Assembly (NCBI GenBank): GCA_021817645.1
Contig: JAKAGH010000055.1
Coordinates: 1 to 12,732 of the forward strand
From: Deltaproteobacteria bacterium
Lineage (GTDB): Bacteria > Desulfobacterota > Desulfobaccia > Desulfobaccales > 0-14-0-80-60-11
Reading direction: 5' to 3'
Length of the DNA stretch: 12,732 nt
A program made the position numbers and the translations under genes. A model generated the notes under the pieces. It was not told the origin of the DNA and made no database searches. It saw only the letters and a list, made by a program, of their open reading frames with translations. Shown piece by piece: positions 6,171 to 12,656 of the stretch (its first letter is position 1; each line of letters opens with the position of its first letter).

Positions 6171-7619
6171 ATGGCCTCACAAGTCAAGCTGCGGCAGGTG
6201 GATGATTACCGCTGGGAGATCCCCCGGGAGGGGAAGATGCGCACCCGGGGATTGATCTTCACCTCCCAGAAGATGATGGCCAAGATCCAGGAGGATCAAA
6301 GCCTGCAGCAGGTGGCCAACGTGGCCACTTTGCCGGGGATCGAGGGCGCGTCCCTGGCCATGCCCGACATCCATTGGGGTTATGGCTTCCCCATCGGCGG
6401 GGTGGCGGCCTTTAATCTGGATGAGGGGGTAGTCTCCCCCGGCGGCGTGGGTTATGACATCAACTGCGGCGTGCGCCTGCTCCGCACCAACCTGCAGCGG
6501 CTGGAGGTGGAGCCCCGCATCGAGGAGCTGGTCAACGCCCTGTTTAGCAACATTCCTTCGGGGTTGGGCTCCCGGCGCAAGGATTTGAAGCTCACGGTCC
6601 CGACGTTGCACCAGGTGATGCGGTTGGGCGCGGGTTGGGCGGTAAAAAACGGCTACGGACACAGCCAAGACCTGGAGCACATCGAGGCCCGGGGCCAGAT
6701 TCCCGGGGCCGACCCGGAACTGGTGTCCGATTTTGCCAAGAACCGGGGCAAGGACCAGTTGGGCACCCTGGGTTCAGGCAACCACTTCGTGGAAGTGGGC
6801 TATGTCCTGGAGGTTTATGACGCCAAGCTGGCCGCGGCCCTGGGGCTGCATAAAGACCAGGTCACGGTCATCGTCCATACCGGTTCCCGGGGTTTGGGCC
6901 ACCAGGTCTGCGACGATTATATCAAGGTGATGCTCAAGGCCTCGGCCAAATACGGCATTGAGCTCCCGGACCGGCAGCTTTGCTGTGCGCCGCTTTCTTC
7001 GCCGGAGGGCCAGCGCTACCTGGGGGCCATGGCCGCGGCCGCAAATTTTGCCTTTGCCAACCGGCAGATGATCACCCACTGGGTGCGGGAGAGTTTCGAG
7101 CAGGTGTTGCAGATGGGGCCCAAGGACTTGGGACTGGAGTTGGTGTACGACGTGGCCCATAACATCGCCAAGATGGAAGAGCACCTGGTGAACGGTAAAA
7201 AGAAGAAACTTTGTGTGCACCGCAAGGGCGCGACCCGGGCCTTCCCCCCGGGGCACCCGGAGACGCCTGCGGCCTATCAGCAGACCGGGCAGCCGGTGCT
7301 GATTCCCGGGGACATGGGGCGCTATTCATTCGTCCTGGTGGGCACGGAGCAGGCCCTGACAGAAACCTTCGGCAGCACCTGCCACGGCGCGGGCCGGGAG
7401 ATGTCCCGGCATGCGGCCCTGAAGGTGGCTAAAGGGCGGAACATCGTCCGGGAGCTGGCGGCCCAGGGGATCGTGGTTCGGGGCGCAGGCCGGGCCACGG
7501 TGGACGAAGAAATCCCCGAGGCCTACAAGGACGTGGAAGCGGTGGTGGCAGTGGCCCACGGCGCGGGAATCAGCAAGAAGGTGGCGAAGCTGAAGCCGTT
7601 GGGGGTTATTAAGGGGTAG
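6171..7619 (+). CDS. rtcB: RNA 3'-phosphate/5'-OH ligase RtcB
   Basis: GTP- and Mn2+-dependent ligase that joins RNA 2',3'-cyclic phosphate or 3'-phosphate ends to 5'-OH ends; it acts in tRNA splicing in archaea and animals and in RNA repair in bacteria. With ATG 6171 the protein has 482 residues. The catalytic residues are all present: Asp96 and Cys99 in GGVGYDINCGVR, His205 in GSGNHFVEVG, His236 in VHTGSRGLGHQ, His330 in DVAHNIAK, guanylylated His405 in STCHGAGR, and Lys481 in the C-terminal VIKG. These lie within two positions of the Pyrococcus numbering. An in-frame GTG at 6162 lies within the upstream inverted repeat and would add three residues. No Shine-Dalgarno is visible before either start, which is odd for a housekeeping-type gene. 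Its partner archease is immediately upstream. Confidence 0.97.
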   Translation: MASQVKLRQVDDYRWEIPREGKMRTRGLIFTSQKMMAKIQEDQSLQQVANVATLPGIEGASLAMPDIHWGYGFPIGGVAAFNLDEGVVSPGGVGYDINCGVRLLRTNLQRLEVEPRIEELVNALFSNIPSGLGSRRKDLKLTVPTLHQVMRLGAGWAVKNGYGHSQDLEHIEARGQIPGADPELVSDFAKNRGKDQLGTLGSGNHFVEVGYVLEVYDAKLAAALGLHKDQVTVIVHTGSRGLGHQVCDDYIKVMLKASAKYGIELPDRQLCCAPLSSPEGQRYLGAMAAAANFAFANRQMITHWVRESFEQVLQMGPKDLGLELVYDVAHNIAKMEEHLVNGKKKKLCVHRKGATRAFPPGHPETPAAYQQTGQPVLIPGDMGRYSFVLVGTEQALTETFGSTCHGAGREMSRHAALKVAKGRNIVRELAAQGIVVRGAGRATVDEEIPEAYKDVEAVVAVAHGAGISKKVAKLKPLGVIKG

Positions 7620-7631
7620 CCGTTTTCGTAG

Positions 7632-7675
7632 GGTGCGTCTCACGCACCATTTCTGTGGGGTGGGCGTGGCCCGCC
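7632..7675. repeat. Two adjacent small palindromes after rtcB
   Basis: The first palindrome is GGTGCGT-CTC-ACGCACC (7632-7648), perfect 7-bp arms and a 3-nt loop. The second is GGTGGGC-GTG-GCCCGCC (7659-7675), 7-bp arms with one G-T pair. The second shares the 12-mer TGTGGGGTGGGC (7654-7665) with the palindrome before rsmI (12602-12613). There is no T-tract behind either, so they look like dispersed repeats, although they could still affect the rtcB mRNA 3' end. Confidence 0.65.
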
Positions 7676-7703
7676 AGCTTTTGTGGAGTTTGTTTCATCC
7701 CCT

Positions 7704-7790
7704 CGTCTCCAAGTTGGACTGGGGGACGCAAGCGGTGTCCAAGCAGAGCTTGGACGGTCATTAAGCGTTCCCAAGCAGAGCTTGGGAACG
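7704..7790. repeat. Cluster of three related palindromes upstream of ffh
   Basis: Three hairpin units of the same design lie in a row. Unit A (7704-7728) has 11-bp arms with one mismatch and one wobble. Unit B (7737-7755) is GTCCAAGC-AGA-GCTTGGAC. Unit C (7766-7790) is CGTTCCCAAGC-AGA-GCTTGGGAACG, a perfect 11-bp stem. B and C share the core CCAAGC-AGA-GCTTGG. From general knowledge this resembles a widespread intergenic repeat whose minus-strand translation gives short spurious ORFs containing 'SAWER'. The rest of the gap, 7800-7847, contains a further partial direct repeat, TTGCGTC/TTTGCGT. Confidence 0.75.
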
Positions 7791-7847
7791 AGATGAAAAA
7801 AAACTGACATCTCATATTTTCCTTGCGTCTTTGCGTGAGATTATAAA

Positions 7848-9185
7848 ATGTTCGATCGTCTTTCCGACAAACTGACCGGCATCTTTAAGAAGCTCAAAGG
7901 TCATGGCAAGCTCACCGAGGCCCAGGTGGAAGAGGCCCTGCGGGAGGTGAGGCTCGCGCTGTTGGAGGCCGACGTCCACTACAAGGTGACCAAGGGCTTC
8001 ATCGAGTCCATCAAGGCCAGGGCCGTAGGCGAAGAAGTGATGCGCTCACTCACCCCGGCCCAGCAGGTCATCAAGATCGTCCACGAGGAGCTGACCCGGC
8101 TCCTGGGCGGCGAGTCCCCCCGCCTGGACCTGGGCGGCAAGCCCCCGGTGGCCATCATGCTGGTGGGCCTCCAGGGGTCAGGCAAGACCACCACCGCGGG
8201 GAAGCTCGCCCGGCGCCTCAAGAGCCAGGGCCGCCAGCCTTATCTGGTGCCCGCGGACGTACAAAGGCCCGCGGCCATTGAGCAATTAAAGAGATTGGCC
8301 GGGGACCTGGGCGTGGACGTCTATCCCTCGCAAACGGACCAGAACCCGGTGGCTATTGCGGCTGCGGCCATGGAAGCGGCCTATACCGCGGGCTACGACA
8401 CGGTCATCCTGGACACCGCGGGCCGCCTCCATATCGACGCGCCCCTGATGGACGAACTCAAGGCCATCCGGCAAAAGACGGAGCCCAAAGAGATTCTGTT
8501 GGTGGCGGATGCCATGACCGGCCAGGACGCGGTGCAGGTGGCCCAGAAATTCCACGACCTGCTCAAGCTCACCGGCGTCATCCTCACCAAGATGGAAGGC
8601 GACGCCCGGGGCGGCGCAGCCCTGTCCATGCGGGCGGTGATCGGCCAGCCCATCAAGTTTTTGGGGGTCGGGGAAAAATTAGACGCCCTGGAAGCCTTTC
8701 ACCCCGACCGCCTGAGTTCCCGCATCCTGGGCATGGGGGACGTACTCACCCTCATCGAGAAGGCCCAGGAGACCTTTGACGCGACCCAGGCCCAGGCCCT
8801 GGAAAAAAAGCTGCGCAAAGAAGGCTTTAGCCTGGAAGATTTCCGGGACCAATTGCGGCAAATAAAAAAGATGGGTACAATGGAACAATTACTCGGTATG
8901 ATCCCTGGCTTGGGAAAGAACAAGGCCCTGAAGGACCTGAAGCCGGACGACCGGGAACTCAAAAGGGTGGAGGCCATCATCAATTCCATGACGCCCAAAG
9001 AGAGGACCGACCACTTGCTCATCAACGGCAGCCGGCGCCGCCGCATCGCCCTGGGCAGTGGCACCTCGGTCCAGGACGTCAACCGGCTCCTGAAAAATTT
9101 CGCCACCACCCAGAAAATGATCAAACAAATGACCCAGGGAGGCAAGAAGGGCAAAATGCCCTTCTTCCCGGGAAAGGTTTTTTAA
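7848..9185 (+). CDS. ffh: Signal recognition particle GTPase Ffh (SRP54)
   Basis: Protein of the bacterial signal recognition particle. It binds 4.5S RNA and hydrophobic signal sequences on ribosomes and docks with FtsY through GTP-dependent heterodimer formation, targeting proteins to the membrane. 445 residues, the usual length. Seen: N domain (1-~90); G domain with P-loop GLQGSGKTTTAGKLA (107-121), DVQRPAAIEQL, DTAGRL (189-194) and TKMEGDARGG (247-256); linker LGMGDVLTLIEKAQ near 294-307; and a Met-rich M domain, with the RNA-binding helix-turn-helix containing GSRRRRIALGSGTSVQDVN (394-412). The start is ATG 7848; the only Shine-Dalgarno-like sequence is GTGAG (7835-7839), which sits in a repeat-like stretch. 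It heads the translation gene cluster and is followed by rpsP after 94 bp, an arrangement common in Desulfobacterota. Confidence 0.98.
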   Translation: MFDRLSDKLTGIFKKLKGHGKLTEAQVEEALREVRLALLEADVHYKVTKGFIESIKARAVGEEVMRSLTPAQQVIKIVHEELTRLLGGESPRLDLGGKPPVAIMLVGLQGSGKTTTAGKLARRLKSQGRQPYLVPADVQRPAAIEQLKRLAGDLGVDVYPSQTDQNPVAIAAAAMEAAYTAGYDTVILDTAGRLHIDAPLMDELKAIRQKTEPKEILLVADAMTGQDAVQVAQKFHDLLKLTGVILTKMEGDARGGAALSMRAVIGQPIKFLGVGEKLDALEAFHPDRLSSRILGMGDVLTLIEKAQETFDATQAQALEKKLRKEGFSLEDFRDQLRQIKKMGTMEQLLGMIPGLGKNKALKDLKPDDRELKRVEAIINSMTPKERTDHLLINGSRRRRIALGSGTSVQDVNRLLKNFATTQKMIKQMTQGGKKGKMPFFPGKVF

Positions 9186-9206
9186 GACAGCGGTGGGGGG
9201 GAGTGG

Positions 9207-9226
9207 CACAGGCTTTCCAGCCTGTG
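9207..9226. repeat. Perfect palindrome between ffh and rpsP
   Basis: CACAGGCT (9207-9214) pairs with AGCCTGTG (9219-9226) over 8 bp, with loop TTCC. No T-run follows, so it is not a standard intrinsic terminator. The design (short perfect arms, tiny loop, intergenic) matches the other palindromes in this window. Confidence 0.6.
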
Positions 9227-9279
9227 GAACCTCGGCCCCTTCCTCGAATACTAAACCCAAAGGAGGGTAAAGCGGCCTC

Positions 9280-9543
9280 ATGGCATTACGTATCCGGTTG
9301 GCCCGTTTCGGCGCCAAAAAGCGCCCTTATTACCGCATAGTGGTAACTAACAGTGAGTCCCCCCGGGACGGCAAGTTTCTGGAGATTGTGGGCTCTTACG
9401 ACCCTCGCCAGGACCCGGCCGGGATCATGGTGAAAGACGAACTCCTGGCTCTATGGATGAGCCGGGGAGCAACACCCACGGACACGGTGGCCAGTCTTTT
9501 GAAGCGGCGGGGCGCACCCCCGGCAGCCGCAGCGGCAGATTGA
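9280..9543 (+). CDS. rpsP: 30S ribosomal protein S16
   Basis: Small-subunit assembly protein of 87 residues. The start MALRIRLARFGAKKRPYYRI and the later VVTNSESPRDGKFLEIVGSY (residues 22-41) are diagnostic of S16. A strong Shine-Dalgarno, AAAGGAGGG (9259-9267), lies 12 bp before the ATG and is the best ribosome binding site in the window, as expected for a highly expressed ribosomal protein. The C-terminus ends in an Ala/Pro-rich stretch (PPAAAAAD), variable in the family. It lies between ffh and khpA as in many Gram-negative and Gram-positive genomes. Confidence 0.97.
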   Translation: MALRIRLARFGAKKRPYYRIVVTNSESPRDGKFLEIVGSYDPRQDPAGIMVKDELLALWMSRGATPTDTVASLLKRRGAPPAAAAAD

Positions 9544-9603
9544 AGCCCACCACCCTGGAACCATAAAAAGGTGGAGCCCACCACCCCATCCTCGACGAGG
9601 TGG
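9544..9603 (+). promoter_or_regulatory. khpA leader with repeated anti-Shine-Dalgarno motifs
   Basis: The 12-mer AGCCCACCACCC occurs twice (9544-9555 and 9575-9586). The khpA Shine-Dalgarno GAGGTGG (9597-9603) contains GGTGG, complementary to CCACC at 9550, 9578 and 9581. An upstream GGTGG (9570-9574) can pair with the same CCACC at 9578-9582 as a 5-bp hairpin, so two exclusive pairings are possible. Regulation is inferred only. Confidence 0.3.
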
Positions 9604-9608
9604 CGACA

Positions 9609-9839
9609 ATGAAAGACTTGGTAAAGTTCATCGCGCAGGCTCTTGTGGATAATCCTGACGACGTTCAGGTCAAAGAAATCGAGGGAGAGCAGACCTCTGT
9701 CATCGAACTCAAAGTGGCCAAGGAAGATTTGGGGAAGGTAATCGGCAAGCAGGGGCGTACGGCCCGGGCTATCCGCACCATTTTGAGTGCGGCCTCCACC
9801 AAGATTCGCAAGCGCGCGGTCCTGGAAATCCTTGAGTAA
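9609..9839 (+). CDS. khpA: KH-domain RNA-binding protein KhpA
   Basis: Small single KH-domain protein, 76 residues from ATG 9609. Seen: the N-terminal helix MKDLVKFIAQALVDNPD and the GxxG RNA-binding loop in LGKVIGKQGRTARAIRTILS (residues 38-57), followed by the last helix and strand. KhpA binds RNA, often with KhpB/Jag, and is linked to cell size and translation-related control in Firmicutes; its role in this group is less known. The ATG is preferred over GTG 9600 because the Shine-Dalgarno GAGGTGG (9597-9603) sits 5 bp upstream of the ATG and overlaps that GTG. It lies between rpsP and rimM, a conserved neighbourhood. The stop overlaps the likely rimM TTG start. Confidence 0.93.
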   Translation: MKDLVKFIAQALVDNPDDVQVKEIEGEQTSVIELKVAKEDLGKVIGKQGRTARAIRTILSAASTKIRKRAVLEILE

Positions 9840-10374
9840 AGGGCAAGGAACCGCTCCCTCAACAGTAGGATTGGGGAAGGTGTCCGGGGTCCATGGGCTC
9901 CGGGGCGCCCTAAAAGTGAGACCAGATGCTGCCACTGCCACCACCGACCCCGCGGTGATCGCCGTGTTGGGGGAGGTGGAAGTCGGTGGCAGACGCTACC
10001 GGGTAGCAGACGCGAGCCGCCAGAAAGGGCAGGTGCTGCTGCGTCTGGAGGGCATACAAACCCGGGACCGGGCCGAAGCCCTCATCGGCCAGGAAGTCAG
10101 AGGAGAGGTGGCGCGTTTCCCCCGGCTTCCCGAAGGGGAATATTACTGGTTCCAGGTATTGGGATTGCCCGTCATTAATGACGCGGATGGGGTTTTGTTG
10201 GGGCATCTCCGGGAGATCATCGCCACCCCGGCCAATGATGTTTATGTGGTGCGGCGTGGGGAAGAGGAGTTGCTTCTGCCGGCGGTGGAGGAGGTGATCA
10301 CCGGCATTAATCTGGAAGAGGGCTGGATCAAGGTCTCGCCGCCTCCGGGGCTGTTGGAGACGTATGCGCATTGA
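9832..10374 (+). CDS. rimM: 16S rRNA processing/30S maturation factor RimM
   Basis: Assembly factor that binds S19 and helps 30S head maturation. Seen: the N-terminal beta-barrel motif VGLGKVSGVHGLRGALKV (from about residue 12), the middle LEGIQTRDRAEALIGQEV, and the PRC-barrel start EGEYYWFQVLGLPV. The frame is open further upstream (GTG 9787), but that part overlaps khpA and lacks homology. TTG 9832 gives 180 residues, close to E. coli RimM (182), and begins M-S-K as many homologues do; TGGA at 9823-9826 is a possible weak Shine-Dalgarno. This start overlaps the khpA stop by 8 bp, suggesting coupled translation and a low initiation rate. The 3' end overlaps trmD by 11 bp. The start is less certain than the gene. 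Confidence 0.93.
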   Translation: MSKGQGTAPSTVGLGKVSGVHGLRGALKVRPDAATATTDPAVIAVLGEVEVGGRRYRVADASRQKGQVLLRLEGIQTRDRAEALIGQEVRGEVARFPRLPEGEYYWFQVLGLPVINDADGVLLGHLREIIATPANDVYVVRRGEEELLLPAVEEVITGINLEEGWIKVSPPPGLLETYAH

Positions 10375-11101
10375 GCTGCTGACCCTGTTCCCGGAGTTTT
10401 TCGCGTCCCCCCTCAGCCAGAGCATGATTAACCGGGCCCAAACCCAGGGCGCGGTGGAATTCCGCGTGCTCAACCTCCGGGACTTCACCACCGACCGCCA
10501 CCGGGTGGTGGATGACCGCCCTTTTGGGGGCGGCCCGGGGATGGTCCTGAAGCTCGAACCCCTGGTGCGGGCCATCCGGGCGGTCAGGCAGGAAGACCCG
10601 GAGGTCCGGGTTATTTTGTTCAGCCCCCGAGGCCCCATGTTTTCCCAGGACAAAGCCCGGGAGCTGGCAGCAACGCGGCATTTATTGCTGATCTGTGGTC
10701 ATTATGAAGGGGTGGACGACCGCCTGCATTTTTATATTGATGAAGAGCTGTCCATCGGCGATTATATCTTAACCGGGGGCGAGATTCCGGCCCTGGTGGT
10801 GGCGGACGCGGTGACCCGGTTGCTCCCCGGGGTCCTGGGGGGCGAAGGCGCCGTGGAGGAAGAGTCCTTTCAGACCGGGTTGTTGGAATACCCCCATTAT
10901 ACCCGGCCCCGGGACTTCGAAGGTTTGGACGCGCCGGAGATCCTGCTCAGCGGTGATCATCAGCGCATCAACCGCTGGCGGCGTCAGGAAGCCCTGCGGC
11001 GCACTGCCGCGCAGCGGCCCGATTTACTGGAAAAAGCGGCCCTGGATGACCAGGACCGGGAGTTTTTAGCAAAATTATCCGATACTGGAAAGAAAGATTA
11101 G
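10364..11101 (+). CDS. trmD: tRNA (guanine37-N1)-methyltransferase TrmD
   Basis: SPOUT-class trefoil-knot enzyme that makes m1G37 next to the anticodon and so prevents +1 frameshifting; it acts as a dimer. 245 residues, usual length. Seen: MRIELLTLFPEFF start, FTTDRHRVVDDRPFGGGPGM (41-60), knot/SAM-binding segments CGHYEGVDDR (111-120) and SIGDYILTGGE (130-140), and GLLEYPHYTRP (172-182). By ungapped alignment from memory with E. coli TrmD, the catalytic Asp169 corresponds to Glu167 here (in EEESF), a conservative change that I believe also occurs in relatives. Arg154 corresponds to Arg152. It starts inside rimM (11-bp overlap) and is followed by rplS after 9 bp. Confidence 0.97.
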   Translation: MRIELLTLFPEFFASPLSQSMINRAQTQGAVEFRVLNLRDFTTDRHRVVDDRPFGGGPGMVLKLEPLVRAIRAVRQEDPEVRVILFSPRGPMFSQDKARELAATRHLLLICGHYEGVDDRLHFYIDEELSIGDYILTGGEIPALVVADAVTRLLPGVLGGEGAVEEESFQTGLLEYPHYTRPRDFEGLDAPEILLSGDHQRINRWRRQEALRRTAAQRPDLLEKAALDDQDREFLAKLSDTGKKD

Positions 11102-11110
11102 GTGGTTACT

Positions 11111-11464
11111 ATGGAACGCGTAGATCAATTATCCCGGGAACAGATGCGGGCCGACCTGCCCGCGTTCCGCCCCGGAGACACCGTGGAAGTGCATGTGCGC
11201 ATTGTGGAAGGAGACAAGGAACGCATCCAGGTCTTTAAAGGCGTGGTTATCCGCAAAAGAGGCGCGCTCACCGGCTCCACCTTCACCGTACGTAAAGTCT
11301 CGTACGGCGTGGGCGTGGAGCGCATCTTTCCCTTACACTCCCCCAATATCGAGCAGGTGGTGGTTCTTACCAGGGGCGATGTCAACCGCAGCCGCCTGTA
11401 CTATCTGCGTCAGCGGGTGGGCAAAGCGGCCCGGATCAAAGAAAAGCGGACCCCCCACGCATGA
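11111..11464 (+). CDS. rplS: 50S ribosomal protein L19
   Basis: Large-subunit protein at the 30S-50S interface, 117 residues. Seen: FRPGDTVEVHVRIVEGDKER near residues 20-39, VFKGVVIRKRG, FTVRKVSYGVGVERIFPLHSP and the basic end YYLRQRVGKAARIKEKR, all diagnostic of L19. ATG 11111 is chosen over GTG 11102 because AGGTGG (11100-11105) lies 5 bp upstream and the family start MxxxxQLxxEQM follows. The stop overlaps rnhB by 4 bp (ATGA). It is part of the rpsP-khpA-rimM-trmD-rplS operon. Confidence 0.97.
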   Translation: MERVDQLSREQMRADLPAFRPGDTVEVHVRIVEGDKERIQVFKGVVIRKRGALTGSTFTVRKVSYGVGVERIFPLHSPNIEQVVVLTRGDVNRSRLYYLRQRVGKAARIKEKRTPHA

Positions 11465-12093
11465 GCCACCCCCGGGTCGGCAAGCAGGTCTTTGCTGACC
11501 CGGAGGCTTATTGGCGCCTGCAAAACCTTCCCTTCATCGCCGGGACGGATGAAGTGGGCCGGGGCCCCCTGGCCGGACCGGTGGTGGCCGCGGCCGTGAT
11601 CATCCCCCCGGACGCTGTCTTCCCCGGCCTGAGGGACTCCAAGCGCCTCACCCCCGACATGCGTACGGCCCTGGACGCCCAGATTCGGGAGCAGGCCCTG
11701 GCCTTTGCCATTAAGGAAGTGGGGCCCCGGCAGATCGAGACCCTGGGCATCCTGGCCGCCAGCCTCAGGGCCATGGCCCAGGCGGTGAAGGCCCTTTCCC
11801 TGGTCCCGGAAATGGTCCTGGTGGACGGGCCCCATCCACTGCCCCTGGCTTATCCCCAACAACCGGTGGTCAAGGGGGACGATCTCTGCCCCTCCATCTC
11901 TGCGGCCGCGGTCCTGGCTAAGGTGCACCGGGACCGGCTGATGGCCTCCTACCACCGGCAATATCCCCAATACAATTTCCCCCGCCACAAAGGCTACGCC
12001 ACCGCCGAACACCTGGAGGCCCTGCGCTGCTGGGGTCCCTGCCCCATCCACCGCCGCACCTTCAGCGGTGTCAAGGAATGGTTAGGTGAGTAG
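11461..12093 (+). CDS. rnhB: Ribonuclease HII
   Basis: Endonuclease that nicks the RNA strand of RNA:DNA hybrids, including single ribonucleotides left in DNA, and so starts ribonucleotide excision repair; metal-dependent. 210 residues. Seen: GTDEVGRGPLAGPVVAAAV (28-46) with Asp30 and Glu31, MVLVDGP with Asp122, and SISAAAVLAKVHRDRLM (145-161) with Asp158, completing the DEDD site; then YPQYNFPRHKGYATAEH and CPIHRRTF, typical of the family. Where many homologues read GDAxSxxIAAAS this one has GDDLCPSISAAAV, a mild divergence. Translationally coupled to rplS through the ATGA overlap. Confidence 0.96.
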   Translation: MSHPRVGKQVFADPEAYWRLQNLPFIAGTDEVGRGPLAGPVVAAAVIIPPDAVFPGLRDSKRLTPDMRTALDAQIREQALAFAIKEVGPRQIETLGILAASLRAMAQAVKALSLVPEMVLVDGPHPLPLAYPQQPVVKGDDLCPSISAAAVLAKVHRDRLMASYHRQYPQYNFPRHKGYATAEHLEALRCWGPCPIHRRTFSGVKEWLGE

Positions 12094-12105
12094 CTTGTTT
12101 ATTTT

Positions 12106-12126
12106 CCCCCCTTTTCTAAAGGGGGG
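12106..12126. repeat. Perfect C/G-tract palindrome after rnhB
   Basis: CCCCCCTTT (12106-12114) pairs with AAAGGGGGG (12118-12126) over 9 bp with loop TCT. The following stretch to about 12170 holds further G-runs and a loosely complementary AATCCTCC/TAAATCC segment. The stem is not followed by T residues, so this looks like a dispersed intergenic repeat more than a terminator. It splits the rnhB-yraN junction (150-bp gap). Confidence 0.65.
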
Positions 12127-12243
12127 TCAGGGGGGATTTGGGGGCGTGGGAAAAATCCTCCTAAATCCGCCTTGATATAGTGAGACTTTTAAGCCCTGCC
12201 TTTATAAGTTGACTTTCATTCAATATTCAGTTTGATAAGAAGA

Positions 12244-12600
12244 ATGAAAACCGCTTCCCGCCAATTGGGCGACGCCGGGGAAGACCTGGCGGCCGCGGCC
12301 CTGAAAAAGCAGGGTTACAAAATCCTGGAGCGCAATTATACCACTCCCCTGGGGGAGATCGACCTCATCGCCCGGCACCGGGGCGAACTGGTCTTCATCG
12401 AAGTCAAGACCCGGAAAAGCCTCCGCTTCGGAGAGCCCCAGGATGCGGTCTCTGCCAGCAAGCAGGCGCGCTTGCGGAAACTGGCCGATTATTATTTAAA
12501 ACGGCAGCGCCTGGGGGAGGTGGCAGTGCGCTTTGATGTGGTGGGGATTACCATTCTCGAAGGCGGCCCCAGGGTGGAAATTATTCCGAATGCTTTTTAG
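12244..12600 (+). CDS. yraN: YraN family (UPF0102) nuclease-fold protein
   Basis: Small protein of 118 residues with a restriction-endonuclease-like fold; its cellular role is poorly defined, although Holliday-junction-resolvase-like folds are predicted. Seen: RQLGDAGEDLAAAALKKQGY (6-25), GEIDLIARHRGELVFIEVKTRK (37-58) with the PD-(D/E)xK-type residues Asp40, Glu53 and Lys55, then the conserved VSASKQARLRKLADYYL helix and RFDVVGI strand. ATG 12244 is preferred; an in-frame TTG at 12232 would add four residues. The Shine-Dalgarno is weak (AAGAAG). The rnhB-yraN-rsmI order is a common arrangement in this group. Confidence 0.93.
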   Translation: MKTASRQLGDAGEDLAAAALKKQGYKILERNYTTPLGEIDLIARHRGELVFIEVKTRKSLRFGEPQDAVSASKQARLRKLADYYLKRQRLGEVAVRFDVVGITILEGGPRVEIIPNAF

Positions 12601-12606
12601 GTGTGG

Positions 12607-12623
12607 GGTGGGCACTGCCCACC
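12607..12623. repeat. Palindrome between yraN and rsmI
   Basis: GGTGGGC (12607-12613) and GCCCACC (12617-12623) form a perfect 7-bp stem with loop ACT, 6 bp after the yraN stop. The preceding 12-mer TGTGGGGTGGGC is identical at 7654-7665 after rtcB, so the two are members of one repeat family. Confidence 0.65.
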
Positions 12624-12656
12624 ATTATTTTCCTGTAAGAGAAGTATTAACTTCCC

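Noticed and set aside
7609..7815. Minus-strand 68-codon ORF after rtcB
   Set aside because: Its sequence (with SSAWER) is produced by reading through the palindromic repeat cluster; such ORFs are typical spurious calls from this repeat type.
12209..12236. Promoter for yraN (TTGACT with TTTGAT)
   Set aside because: The -10 match is poor (4 of 6) and the implied transcript would begin at about the start codon.
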